Notes: a model not told the origin generated them from the letters alone. A stretch of 64,000 bases of DNA from Planctomycetaceae bacterium (GCA_018699955.1 JABISG010000123.1:124001-188000), one strand, 5' to 3'. Counted from the first letter of the stretch, positions 52,151-60,612 are shown. Translations and numbers: made by a program.

Positions 52151-53338
52151 TCACTCGCCGAGTTTTCGGTTGAGTCGCTCACGATGATACGCCAACCGCT
52201 CCGAAGCCGACATCGCCGCAAAATCCGGCTCACCCTGTTGTGTCGTCGCAAAGCCGTCCGGCTGCGTCCGAACGGAATTCTTCCCCGGCAAGCTCACAGT
52301 CTTCGCGTTCCCGCCGTACCCCATCACCGCCGTTTGCAGCGTCAAATCCTCTTCCAGCGAACGATTTGGCCGCACGTTCAGTTTTTCCAGGACGGCATGA
52401 TACGCTTTGACTGCCTCGACCGGTTCGATCACACCGTCAGCAATGTGACGCAGGAACTCGATGAAGGCCAGCTGGTTTTCCGCCTGATTGATCTTACGGC
52501 CGAACAACGCGGCCCGCGCTCCGTACTTCTTCGCCTGGTGCAACAACAGAAACGCATCGAGAGTTGTTCCCGCCGATCCGCCCAGCACGCCGACCACCAG
52601 ATGCGGATCGTATCGCACCAGTTCTTCCATCGCCTGCGGGCCGTGATAGACCATCTTCAGGAAGATCGGCCGGCCGGCGCTCGGCACACCGGCAAGTGTT
52701 CGCGTGGTGAGGTCGTTGACGAAGCCCGGTGCCAATTCCGGCGCGACGGCGGTCGGGGTGTTTGGATCGAACACCTCCAGGAAGTGTCGAAACCCTTTTC
52801 GTTCCGCCTCTTCGCGAAACGCCTTGTACTGGTTCAGCGTCTCCAGGTCGAGTTCGCAATTGTTGTTGAACGTGACCGAATACAGACCCAGATCGACCCC
52901 GCGCGTCCGTTCTTCCGGTTCGCATTCGACGCGGCCACATTGCATTTGATCGATGGCGGCCGTGCGAAACGGCCGAGCGGCTTCGGTATAGACTTTGCCA
53001 CCGCGGGGAACATGGACATCGGAAGCATCATTGGCGCGAGCAGCCGGCGTGATTGCCGAGTCGTCGAACAGGCGCTCGTCGATCACAAGTTTCTCGGCCG
53101 TGCTCGCCGACATCAACACGATATCGACAATGCTTTGCCGGATGACGTCGCGAATGTGCTGCCGATACTCGGCCAACGTCTTAAAGCGAGTCTCGCCGTC
53201 GTGCCGTTCCGGAGAATTCCCCGGCGCACCGATACCGAACGCCATGTCGGCGTCCTTCGCATCGGCAATAATAAACTCCCGCGACCCGGACGGATCGGCG
53301 TGAATCGAATCGAGTTTTCGGTCGAGTGATTTCTGCAT
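52151..53338 (-). CDS. class I aldolase-like TIM-barrel protein at the end of the BMC operon
   Basis: A 395-residue protein with a TIM-barrel look of the class I aldolase (DeoC/LacD-like) group. Segments: GLYSVTFNNNCELDLETLNQYKAFREEAERKGFRHFLEVFDPN, GRPIFLKMVYHGPQAMEELVRYDPHLVVGVLGGSAGTTLDAFLLLHQAKKYGARAALFGRKIN. Lys in FLKMVYHG is a candidate Schiff-base residue. It follows the lactate/malate dehydrogenase gene by 69 bases on the same strand, so it is probably part of the operon. It may cleave or handle a sugar phosphate in the microcompartment pathway, but its substrate is not known to me. Confidence 0.55.
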   Translation of the reverse strand: MQKSLDRKLDSIHADPSGSREFIIADAKDADMAFGIGAPGNSPERHDGETRFKTLAEYRQHIRDVIRQSIVDIVLMSASTAEKLVIDERLFDDSAITPAARANDASDVHVPRGGKVYTEAARPFRTAAIDQMQCGRVECEPEERTRGVDLGLYSVTFNNNCELDLETLNQYKAFREEAERKGFRHFLEVFDPNTPTAVAPELAPGFVNDLTTRTLAGVPSAGRPIFLKMVYHGPQAMEELVRYDPHLVVGVLGGSAGTTLDAFLLLHQAKKYGARAALFGRKINQAENQLAFIEFLRHIADGVIEPVEAVKAYHAVLEKLNVRPNRSLEEDLTLQTAVMGYGGNAKTVSLPGKNSVRTQPDGFATTQQGEPDFAAMSASERLAYHRERLNRKLGE

Positions 53339-53407
53339 TCTTCAAGCCGTTGAAGTTGCCACCGTCCGAGTTTGGAATCGCGACAGACCAGTCTCACAAA
53401 GCGGAAT

Positions 53408-54334
53408 TTATCCCAGCACTTTATTCAGCGTTCCTCGCAGCACGTTGCCGGAATTCTGCAGGCCCATGCGTTCTTTTGGCCAGAGTTCGACTTCGACGTG
53501 TCCGACGACTCCTTTGCGGCCGAGAACCGTGGGGACTGAAATGCAGACGTCACGCAATCCGTATGCACCGTCCTGCAGCGATGAGACGGGCAGGATGCGG
53601 CGTTGGTCCAATGCGATGCTGTGAACGACGTCGGCGATGGAGACGCCGACGGCGAATCCGGCACCGCCCTTTTTCTTAATGACTTCCGCTCCGCTGCCAC
53701 GGGTCTTCTTTTCTACTTCGGCAATGAGCGCCGGTGTAACGCCGGGCCATTTATCCAGCGGTAAACCACCAATTTGTGCGGCCGACCAAACGGGGACCAT
53801 GCTGTCGCCGTGTTCGCCCAGTATGAGTGCTTGCACTTGTGTTGGTGGCACTCCGATGCGTGCCGCCAGCATGCTTCGCAGACGCGTGGTGTCGAGCACC
53901 GTTCCCAAGCCGATGACTTGTGCCGGTGGAAGCGACAAAGCGCGAACCGCCAAGTACGTGAGGACATCGACCGGATTGGAAACGACAAACACAATCGCGT
54001 CCGACTTGGTGCCGTGCTTCTTCACGTCGACAAGAATCTTCTCGAAGAGTTCGACGTTGCGATTGATCAGGTCGAGCCGACTTTCGTCGGGCTTGCGTCG
54101 CAAACCGGCCGTGATGACGATGACGTCGCTGTCGGTCACTTCCGACGTATCGCCTGCGGTGATGTTCTGATCGCCGGCGATTGAACTGCCGTGGAGCAGA
54201 TCGAGCGCCTGCCCTTCACACATTTCGCGATTGACGTCAACGAGCGCGATGTCGCGGACGATTCCGCCGGCCTGCAGCGCGAACGCGGCACACGAGCCGA
54301 CGAGTCCGCCGCCGCCGATGATACTGACTTTCAT
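53408..54334 (-). CDS. L-lactate/malate dehydrogenase family, BMC operon
   Basis: A 308-residue NAD-dependent dehydrogenase. The NAD turn is IIGGGGLVGSCAAFAL, the catalytic His lies in ILGEHGDSMVPVWS, and Arg in LDTTRLRSMLA. In the substrate-specificity loop (ITAGLRRKPDESRLDL) Arg occupies the position that is Gln in lactate dehydrogenase and Arg in malate dehydrogenase. So it looks malate-type, although in this BMC class the gene is annotated as lactate/malate dehydrogenase and is thought to recycle NAD+ within the shell. It lies between two aldolase genes. Confidence 0.85.
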   Translation of the reverse strand: MKVSIIGGGGLVGSCAAFALQAGGIVRDIALVDVNREMCEGQALDLLHGSSIAGDQNITAGDTSEVTDSDVIVITAGLRRKPDESRLDLINRNVELFEKILVDVKKHGTKSDAIVFVVSNPVDVLTYLAVRALSLPPAQVIGLGTVLDTTRLRSMLAARIGVPPTQVQALILGEHGDSMVPVWSAAQIGGLPLDKWPGVTPALIAEVEKKTRGSGAEVIKKKGGAGFAVGVSIADVVHSIALDQRRILPVSSLQDGAYGLRDVCISVPTVLGRKGVVGHVEVELWPKERMGLQNSGNVLRGTLNKVLG

Positions 54335-54361
54335 GGTGTGGGTTCCCTGTTAAAGGATTGT

Positions 54362-54383
54362 CCCACGGGGCGGTGCCCGTGGG
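54362..54383. repeat. CCCACNGG palindrome
   Basis: CCCACGGG (54362-54369) pairs with CCCGTGGG (54376-54383). It lies between two minus-strand BMC genes and resembles the hairpin at 43184. Confidence 0.65.
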
Positions 54384-54397
54384 CTTTGTTTGCATTG

Positions 54398-55279
54398 TTA
54401 GCGGCTCAGTGAGGCCATGACTTTTTCGGTGATGGTCTGCACGAGCTGTTCGACGTCGGCACCATTTGTTCCGCACGATGACGCGGGCGGCTGGAGATAG
54501 CCGGGGTACGAGGGGGCCGCTTCAAACGCGGTCTGCTTGGGAGCGTTTTCCTTGTAGCCGTCGCGGAAGGCGCTGTTGCCGCACATGTCGCAGTCTTCCA
54601 CGTGAAAACGGGGATCGTCGAAGCCGAGCTTCTTCTTCAGCTCGAGCAATTCGCGAGACTCTTTCTCGCTGAAGTAGGTGACCTTTCCAAGCTGTCCGGC
54701 CAACAGCAAGATACGGCAGTAAGAGTCGAGAATTTCGGTTTTCCAGTAGGCGTCCACCAGATCCTTCCCAAAGCTGACCGTGCCGTGATTCTTGAGAATG
54801 ATTGTGTTTGTCGCTTTGAGGAACGGCAAAACGGTGTCGGCAAATGCTTGACCGCCCGGAGTTTCGTAGGGAGCGATCGGTACCTCGCCCATGAACACTT
54901 CAACCTCCGGCAGAATGCACTGCGGAATCGCTTCGCCGGCCACCGCGAAGGCCGTCGCATGGGGCGGATGGCAATGGACGACCGATTTGACGTCGGGACG
55001 CTCTTTCATGATCGTCAGATGCAGCAGGATTTCACTGGTTCGCTTCCTCTTGCCGGCAATTTGATTGCCGTCGAGATCGACAGCACAGATGTCGTCGGGA
55101 GTCATGAATCCCTTGCAGATCATCGTCGGCGAACAGAGAACTTCGTTCTCGCCAACGCGGATTGAGATGTTGCCGTCATTGGCGGCTGCGAACCCTTTGT
55201 TGTAAACCCGGCGACCGATCTCGCAGATTTCTTCTTTCAGTTTGCGATCGTGAATGCCGCTGTTCCACTTGTTGTTCAT
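54398..55279 (-). CDS. class II aldolase (fuculose-/rhamnulose-1-phosphate type), BMC cargo
   Basis: A 293-residue protein. The first 215 residues are a class II aldolase of the FucA/RhaD group (ANDGNISIRVGENEVL, VHCHPPHATAFAVAGEAIP, LKNHGTVSFGKDLVDAYW), with zinc His residues in HCHPPH and NHG. A linker containing CDMCG follows. The last 22 residues (GADVEQLVQTITEKVMASLSR) form an amphipathic helix of the kind that packs cargo into microcompartments. It should split fuculose- or rhamnulose-1-phosphate to dihydroxyacetone phosphate and lactaldehyde. It is preceded by a BMC-P gene by 71 bases. It also shows why the shell is needed: lactaldehyde is reactive. Confidence 0.88.
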   Translation of the reverse strand: MNNKWNSGIHDRKLKEEICEIGRRVYNKGFAAANDGNISIRVGENEVLCSPTMICKGFMTPDDICAVDLDGNQIAGKRKRTSEILLHLTIMKERPDVKSVVHCHPPHATAFAVAGEAIPQCILPEVEVFMGEVPIAPYETPGGQAFADTVLPFLKATNTIILKNHGTVSFGKDLVDAYWKTEILDSYCRILLLAGQLGKVTYFSEKESRELLELKKKLGFDDPRFHVEDCDMCGNSAFRDGYKENAPKQTAFEAAPSYPGYLQPPASSCGTNGADVEQLVQTITEKVMASLSR

Positions 55280-55350
55280 TGCTGTTTCTCCTCAAAAGTT
55301 AGCCGACGGTGATCAAGCCGTCGGGATGTCCGCCGTGTGATCACGGTGTT

Positions 55351-55629
55351 TTAGATGTCAATTGTGTCCAGAATGGCTGCGTTGTAGGCGTCGATTGGTT
55401 TCACTTCTGGATAGAATGGTGCCGACGCTTCCGCGCCGTCGCTGACGGCGATGAGACAATCGTCGCCGGCTCCGATTTCGTCGTAAACAATGTATGGCTC
55501 GCCGCGACCCGTTTCGTCGCCGCTCAACCCCTCTGCTGTCAACGGAACGGCAAGCAACCACCGCGCCGCTTCGAGCGACGGATGACATTTCGATAACGTT
55601 ACGTTTCCAATGACTTCGCTGATTCGCAT
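55351..55629 (-). CDS. BMC-P shell vertex protein (EutN/CcmL family)
   Basis: A 92-residue EutN/CcmL-type protein (MRISEVIGNVTLSKCHPSLEAARWLLAVPL, YIVYDEIGAGDDCLIAVSDGAEAS, IDAYNAAILDTID). Pentamers of this family cap shell vertices. It is one of three such genes in the operon. The ATG at 55629 begins the typical sequence; a longer frame starts inside the hairpin at 55651. Confidence 0.9.
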   Translation of the reverse strand: MRISEVIGNVTLSKCHPSLEAARWLLAVPLTAEGLSGDETGRGEPYIVYDEIGAGDDCLIAVSDGAEASAPFYPEVKPIDAYNAAILDTIDI

Positions 55630-55650
55630 GTTTGTCTTTCGCGTGGTTGT

Positions 55651-55670
55651 CCCGCCGACGGAGCGGCGGG
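55651..55670. repeat. CCCGCCG palindrome
   Basis: CCCGCCG-ACGGAG-CGGCGGG hairpin between two BMC genes. Confidence 0.6.
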
Positions 55671-55679
55671 CTACCTTTT

Positions 55680-56384
55680 TCATTCCGACCAGTTCTGTGG
55701 GACTTGCGGCGGACCGTCGGCCGGGAGTTGCCGCAGAATATTTCTCAGTCCAAAAAACGGTTGCTCGACTGGATTAATGCACAACAAGTTGGCCCCCATG
55801 GCGGCGGTGACGGCTTTCACGGTACCGGCATCGTTGGCAATTGCAGCACGAATACGGCGGTTGCGATTTGCCAGGCAGGCGGCCAGTTGAGGGTGTTCGC
55901 TGAAGATAATGGCTCCGTCTGCATTGGCTCGGCAGATGAGGCCGACCGCTGTTTGGACGGCTTCATCGTTCGTTCCAACAAGTTCACAGCTGACGATTGC
56001 TCCTGGTTTTTGAATCGCGTCGTCTAATGCAGTTTTCAACGCAGTCGTGCATTTGGTTACGATTGCCACCCATCGGCTGCCGCTTGCAGTTTGTTTCGTT
56101 GTTGTCGTTTGCCTCTGAATGGTGATGCCGCGTTGTCGCATCAGGTCACGGGCCGATGGTGTCAGCACCGCATGTTGTCCGATGTTGACCGTCTTGTCGC
56201 CGTTGACTCGCGATGCCAGCAAGTCGCCGGTGATGATTGTGTCTTCGATTGAAGCAGGAGTGTTGTTTGAGCCGAGGGGTTGCCCCCCCCCGCTCGGGTT
56301 GTCGGTGCGCGCGGCGTTCTCGCCTCGCTGGAATTGCTCCAGGACGCTGCGAACGATCGTCTCGATCAATTGTTCGTCGCCCAT
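55680..56384 (-). CDS. EutQ-like / RpiB-like microcompartment protein with encapsulation helix
   Basis: A 234-residue protein found in BMC loci. The N-terminal helix MGDEQLIETIVRSVLEQF is a probable encapsulation peptide. After a flexible linker, VLTPSARDLMRQRGITI (about 80-95) is the motif seen in ethanolamine-utilisation EutQ/EutT-type and related proteins. From about 110 the fold recalls RpiB/LacA sugar-phosphate isomerases (RWVAIVTKCTTALKTALDDAIQK, VGLICRANADGAIIFSE, AAIANDAGTVKAVTAAMGANLLCINP). No activity is known to me. Its ATG shares its first base with the stop of the upstream BMC-P gene (TAATG), fixing the start. Confidence 0.65.
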   Translation of the reverse strand: MGDEQLIETIVRSVLEQFQRGENAARTDNPSGGGQPLGSNNTPASIEDTIITGDLLASRVNGDKTVNIGQHAVLTPSARDLMRQRGITIQRQTTTTKQTASGSRWVAIVTKCTTALKTALDDAIQKPGAIVSCELVGTNDEAVQTAVGLICRANADGAIIFSEHPQLAACLANRNRRIRAAIANDAGTVKAVTAAMGANLLCINPVEQPFFGLRNILRQLPADGPPQVPQNWSE

Positions 56385-56641
56385 TATTTGTCTGCCAATC
56401 CAATCACTGCCCAACGCACGGGCGTGTTGTTCGATCCGACCGCTTCACGCACGAATTGTCCGTCGCTTGAAAGCAAGACTTGATCACCCCGACCGCTTCC
56501 CAAGCTATCGATCACCAACAGCGGTCCGCCGTCGGCTTGGCCGGCCGCATCGAGTGGCTGCGCCACGGCGAGTTTCCACCCCTCCATCGAGGCGTGCTTC
56601 ACGGTGGCCGTTGCGCGGCCGATGATGGTTGCTAGTTGCAT
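56384..56641 (-). CDS. BMC-P shell vertex protein (EutN/CcmL family)
   Basis: An 85-residue EutN/CcmL protein (MQLATIIGRATATVKHASMEGWKLAVAQPL, LLVIDSLGSGRGDQVLLSSDG, VRWAVIGLAD). The TAA stop overlaps the start codon of the next gene, so the two are coupled. It is the second of three BMC-P genes; different copies may sit at different vertices or act in ordered assembly. Confidence 0.92.
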   Translation of the reverse strand: MQLATIIGRATATVKHASMEGWKLAVAQPLDAAGQADGGPLLVIDSLGSGRGDQVLLSSDGQFVREAVGSNNTPVRWAVIGLADK

Positions 56642-56693
56642 GGACGTTGTGTGATTAAGGGGACGCTAAACCGCAAGCGTTGATCTGAATTCG

Positions 56694-58127
56694 TTAGATG
56701 ATGCGTAAGTCGCCGGCGAGGGTGCAGCGGCGTTCGCGGGTGAATGTCAGTGGGCTGGTTACACCTTCGCCTGTGGGGCCGGCGATGCTGAACGACAGGT
56801 AGCCTTCGCCACCGGTTCCCAGTCCGGCGACCGACGGGCCGTTCTTGATGAACAACGTCGTGTCCATTTTGCGGGCCATAATGGTCATGGTTCGCACGTT
56901 GCGCGAATGAATGATCGCCGTGTGTCCGAAGCCGTGCTCGAATTCCTTCGCGTAGTCAATTGCCTGGTTGACATCGCGGCAGCGAATGAACGGCACGAAG
57001 GGCATCATCTGCTCTTCCGGAACGAACGGGTTGTTCGTGTCGGTTTCGCCGTACAGAATTTGCGTGCCGGCGGGAATCTTCAGCCCGATCTTTTCTGCCA
57101 ACACGGCCGGGTCCTGGCCGATCAGATCGCGGTTGAGCATCGCGTGTCCGCCCGGTTGTTCCGGCGGGCTGAAGGCGATGGCTGTTAGCTGCGCCACTTG
57201 TTGTGCGTTCAAACGGTATCCACCGTGACGGCCGACAGCATCCATCAGCTTGTCGAAAATACAATCGACGGCGAAGACTTCCTTCTCGCCGATGCACAAC
57301 AGGTTGTTGTCGTAGGCTGCACCAATGACCGTTGATCTCGCGGCGTTGTCGAGGTCGGCCGTCTCGTCCACCACCACCGGCGGGTTACCGGGACCGGCGA
57401 CAATTGCGCGCTTTTTGGCACCGAGGGCGGCCCGTGCGACACCCGGTCCACCGGTGACGCACAACAGCCGAATGCCACGATGGTTGAACACTTCCTCGGC
57501 CGATTCCAGAGTCGGCTCTTCGATGATCGTCACCAAATTTGCGATGCCGATTGCCGCGTGAATGGCACGGTTGAATCGCCGCACACCTTCGCAGGCAATC
57601 TTCTTGCCGCTGGGATGCGGGTTGACGACGATGGTGTTGCCGGCCGAGACCATGCTGACAAAGTTGCTGGCCAGCGTTGGCAGCGAATGCGTGACGGGCG
57701 TGATTGCGCCGATGACACCAAAGGGGGCGTGCTCGGTCACCGTTAAACCGTTGTCGCCGCTAAGTGCTTCGCAGCGAAGAAATTCCGTTCCCGGAACCAC
57801 CTGGATGCCTTGCAGCTTTTCGATTTTGTGATCGAGGCGGCCGATCTTCGTTTCTTCAATTTCCAGTCGGCCAAGTTCTTCGGCCTGATCGTTGCAGATG
57901 TCTTTGACGCACTGGACCGCAGTCTCACGATCCTTGAGAGTCGCTGCCTTCAATTGGTGATACGCCTCGATGGCGGCGACGACGGCATCGTCCACCGTTT
58001 GAAACACTCCCCAGTCGCCTGCAGCCGATGTGCCGTTTGTTCCAGCGGTGCGAGCCGGTCGCTTGCCTAACTGTTCCAGCACTTCCTGCACCACGGTACG
58101 AATGGCCTGTTCGTTTGCTTGAATCAT
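56694..58127 (-). CDS. CoA-acylating aldehyde dehydrogenase, BMC cargo (PduP/EutE type)
   Basis: A 477-residue aldehyde dehydrogenase of the PduP/EutE type. It would oxidise lactaldehyde (or propionaldehyde) to the acyl-CoA with NAD+. Catalytic Cys lies in DNNLLCIGEKEV, with the glycine-rich LLCVTGGPGVARAAL and the SAGNTIVVNPHPSGKK block upstream. The N-terminal helix MIQANEQAIRTVVQEVLEQLGK plus a linker (about 20-40) is an encapsulation peptide. The gene lies between two BMC-P genes. Confidence 0.92.
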   Translation of the reverse strand: MIQANEQAIRTVVQEVLEQLGKRPARTAGTNGTSAAGDWGVFQTVDDAVVAAIEAYHQLKAATLKDRETAVQCVKDICNDQAEELGRLEIEETKIGRLDHKIEKLQGIQVVPGTEFLRCEALSGDNGLTVTEHAPFGVIGAITPVTHSLPTLASNFVSMVSAGNTIVVNPHPSGKKIACEGVRRFNRAIHAAIGIANLVTIIEEPTLESAEEVFNHRGIRLLCVTGGPGVARAALGAKKRAIVAGPGNPPVVVDETADLDNAARSTVIGAAYDNNLLCIGEKEVFAVDCIFDKLMDAVGRHGGYRLNAQQVAQLTAIAFSPPEQPGGHAMLNRDLIGQDPAVLAEKIGLKIPAGTQILYGETDTNNPFVPEEQMMPFVPFIRCRDVNQAIDYAKEFEHGFGHTAIIHSRNVRTMTIMARKMDTTLFIKNGPSVAGLGTGGEGYLSFSIAGPTGEGVTSPLTFTRERRCTLAGDLRII

Positions 58128-58206
58128 GAGTGTCTCTCTTTATTGTTTCGCGAGTGTCAGTTGCCCGACTCACTTCGTGTTATTGTGATCTGCCCGACGC
58201 TCAGAG

Positions 58207-58518
58207 TTACTCCGTCGATGAAAAGATTGACGACTCACCGACGCGCACCTGATCGACGATTCCGATGACGGCCGCGTCGATGGGCAAGCTCTTTGTGTCC
58301 GGCGTCAATCGTGCGCTCGATCCCTGCACGCACAGTACAATTTCACCTTCACCCGCACCGACCGTATCGACAACAACAAACGTGCGTCCGGTTGGCTTCA
58401 AATCGCTCTGGTCTTGCTCGTTGACACGCAACGGCTCGACGATGAGCAGTTTTTGGCCGACCATTGACTCAACCTTTTGCGTTGCCACGAGGCTGCCGGT
58501 GATTCGGGCGATGAACAT
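58207..58518 (-). CDS. BMC-P shell vertex protein (EutN/CcmL family)
   Basis: A 103-residue EutN/CcmL-type protein (MFIARITGSLVATQKVESMVGQKLLIVEPL, FVVVDTVGAGEGEIVLCVQGSSAR, DAAVIGIVDQV). The ATG at 58518 starts the conserved sequence; twelve further upstream codons are unlikely. First BMC-P gene in the order of transcription. Confidence 0.93.
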   Translation of the reverse strand: MFIARITGSLVATQKVESMVGQKLLIVEPLRVNEQDQSDLKPTGRTFVVVDTVGAGEGEIVLCVQGSSARLTPDTKSLPIDAAVIGIVDQVRVGESSIFSSTE

Positions 58519-58590
58519 GGGATGGTTTCCTGGTGACGATTGGGACGCGACCACTGGTCGCGGCTTTACATAATTATTTCTGCAACGGTT

Positions 58591-59775
58591 TTAGGTTTGC
58601 AAAAGGGCCGCCGATTGACGGGCGACGACGAGTTCTTCGTTTGTGGGGATGACCCAGATGTCGACGTTGCTGTCGTCGCTGGCGATGCGTGCCTCACCAT
58701 CGACATTGTCGTTTCGTTTGGAACTAAGATGCACTCCGGCCCATTGCATGTCGTGAAGGACCTCGCTGCGAATGCGATTGCTGTTTTCGCCAATGCCGCC
58801 GGTAAACACAATCGCATCGACCCCGCCTAACAATGTCATCTGCCCGCCCAGATAATGACGAATCGAAGACACAAACAATTTCAGTGCCAGATCGGCTCGC
58901 TCGTCGCCGGCCTCGGCTGCCTGTTCCAAATCGCGGACGTCACCGCTTGTGCCGCTTACTCCCAACAACCCACTTTGCGTTGCCAGATCATTGAGCAATT
59001 CTTCCAAACTCTTGCCGCTGGCCCGCATCAAAACCGGCAATGCAAACGGATCGAAATCGCCGACGCGGTTGTTGTGCGGCAGGCCGGTTTGCGGACTCAT
59101 TCCTAAACTGTTTGCCACCGACTCGCCGTTACGAATTGCACACAGTGAACTGCTTCCCCCCAGATGGCAGGAAATGATTCGCAGGTCATCGCGTCCAAGG
59201 ATTTCAGCAGTGCGGCCGGCAATGTAACGGTGACTGGCACCGTGAAATCCCCACCGCTGCACGTCGTACTGCTCCTTCCACTCCATCGGAACCGCATACA
59301 GTCGGTTCTCCGGAGGAATGCTGTCGTGAAAACCGGTTTCCAACGCCGCCACAAGTGGAATGTCGGGAAATGCTTCGTTCAGCTCTCGCATCGCCCGCGC
59401 ATACGGCGGATTGTGTGCCGGTGCCACGTCGGCCAATCGCTCCATCGCAGCCAGCAGTTCCTCATTAACTCGCCGCACTCCGCTCAAACGGCCAGCAAAC
59501 ACCGCTTTGAAACCAATCGCCGCCACCTCCGACACTTCGCCAAGGCAGCCCCAATCGGGATTCGTCAACTGCTCCAGACACGATCGTACGGCGGCCGCAT
59601 GATCGGCGACGTGAGCCGTTGTCTCTTCTCGGTGCTCGCCGATTTCAACCATCAAGCTGCTTTCGGCCCCGCCGATACGATCGATTGCGCCGCGCGCAAG
59701 CTGAGTCTCGCTCGGGAGGTCGTACAGACGATACTTGAAGCTCGTCGAACCCAAATTGGCTACGAGAATTTTCAT
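58591..59775 (-). CDS. ackA: acetate kinase-family acyl kinase, BMC operon
   Basis: A 394-residue acetate kinase. Blocks: MKILVANLGSTSFKYRLYD, RWGFHGASHRYI, ISCHLGGSSSLCAI, GMSPQTGLPHNNRVGDFDP, VFTGGIGENSNRIRSEVL. In this BMC class it would convert lactyl- or propionyl-phosphate to the acid with ATP gain. The N-terminal NLGSTSFKY replaces the usual NCGSSSLKY-like form. There is no encapsulation helix at either end, so the last step may occur outside the shell. The ATG at 59775 has GGA upstream; a longer frame is not supported. Confidence 0.9.
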   Translation of the reverse strand: MKILVANLGSTSFKYRLYDLPSETQLARGAIDRIGGAESSLMVEIGEHREETTAHVADHAAAVRSCLEQLTNPDWGCLGEVSEVAAIGFKAVFAGRLSGVRRVNEELLAAMERLADVAPAHNPPYARAMRELNEAFPDIPLVAALETGFHDSIPPENRLYAVPMEWKEQYDVQRWGFHGASHRYIAGRTAEILGRDDLRIISCHLGGSSSLCAIRNGESVANSLGMSPQTGLPHNNRVGDFDPFALPVLMRASGKSLEELLNDLATQSGLLGVSGTSGDVRDLEQAAEAGDERADLALKLFVSSIRHYLGGQMTLLGGVDAIVFTGGIGENSNRIRSEVLHDMQWAGVHLSSKRNDNVDGEARIASDDSNVDIWVIPTNEELVVARQSAALLQT

Positions 59776-59861
59776 GACATGATCCAACGTCGTGTTGTGG
59801 TTGATGCTGCGGTGCAATTCACCGCAGTCAATGTGCCTCCATGATGATCAAAAACCATGCC

Positions 59862-60134
59862 TTAGACGAAATGATCCAGCAGGCTCTGGTCGGGCCGTGG
59901 GATCAGGTGGGCGCTGACCAGTTCGCCAACCTGCGAAGCGGCTGCTGCACCGGCATCGACGGCTGCGCGGACCGAACCGACGTCGCCTTTGATAATGGTT
60001 GTTACGTACGCGCCGCCAATTTGCACCTGCTTGACCAGGCTGACATTTGCGGCTTTCAGCATTGCGTCGGCCGACTCGATCTGGGCGATGAGGCCCTTCG
60101 TTTCGATCAGGCCGATTGCTTCACTAGCTGCCAT
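59862..60134 (-). CDS. BMC-H shell protein (first paralogue)
   Basis: A 90-residue BMC-domain protein (EAIGLIETKGLIAQIESADAMLKAANVSLVKQVQIGGAYVTTIIKGDVGSVRAAVDAGAAAA). Hexamers tile the shell facets; the central pore loop reads IGGAYVT. It is the second BMC-H gene in transcription order. The two paralogues differ in the pore loop, so they may have different permeability. Confidence 0.95.
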   Translation of the reverse strand: MAASEAIGLIETKGLIAQIESADAMLKAANVSLVKQVQIGGAYVTTIIKGDVGSVRAAVDAGAAAASQVGELVSAHLIPRPDQSLLDHFV

Positions 60135-60206
60135 GTTGCTTATCCTTGCTTGAAAAGAATGCGTTGTATTACCGACGGGACGCAGCCCGACGGCTTTGAC
60201 TGGGTT

Positions 60207-60497
60207 TTACTTGGACGCTTTTTGCGGCAAGACGGCGGCCAACTCTTCGTGCGGTCGCGGAATGACTTGCACGCTGACCACTTCACCAACCTTGCTGGCG
60301 GCGCTGGCACCGGCGTCGATCGCTGCTTTGACTGCAGCCACATCGCCGACAACAAACGCAGTGACCAGACCACTGCCAACCTTGTCCCAGCCGACCATCT
60401 GAACGTTGGCCGCTTTCAACATTGCGTCACAGGCTTCGATTAGTGAGATGAGACCTTTGGTCTCGATCATGCCCAGGGCTTCCATCGCTTTTGCCAT
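60207..60497 (-). CDS. BMC-H shell protein (second paralogue)
   Basis: A 96-residue BMC-domain protein (MEALGMIETKGLISLIEACDAMLKAANVQMVGWDKVGSGLVTAFVVGDVAAVKAAIDAGASAASKVGEV). The pore loop is VGSGLVT, closest to the canonical PduA form. It ends in a short basic tail. It lies between pduL and the other BMC-H gene. No BMC-T (tandem-domain) gene is seen in the window. Confidence 0.95.
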   Translation of the reverse strand: MAKAMEALGMIETKGLISLIEACDAMLKAANVQMVGWDKVGSGLVTAFVVGDVAAVKAAIDAGASAASKVGEVVSVQVIPRPHEELAAVLPQKASK

Positions 60498-60612
60498 CAG
60501 TTGGTTCTCCCCATGTTGATGGATGGATTAGTGAGCGACATCGCGTCGCTCGGAAACAGTAACAATCAAACACGTCTCAAAAAGCCGACAGGTTGCACCC
60601 CGTCGGAATACC

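Noticed and set aside
52148..53329. A long plus-strand frame (393 codons) opposite the aldolase-like gene
   Set aside because: Its translation is Arg/His/Pro-rich with no recognisable domain; it is the mirror of a GC-rich coding gene whose minus-strand frame has clear TIM-barrel motifs and operon context.
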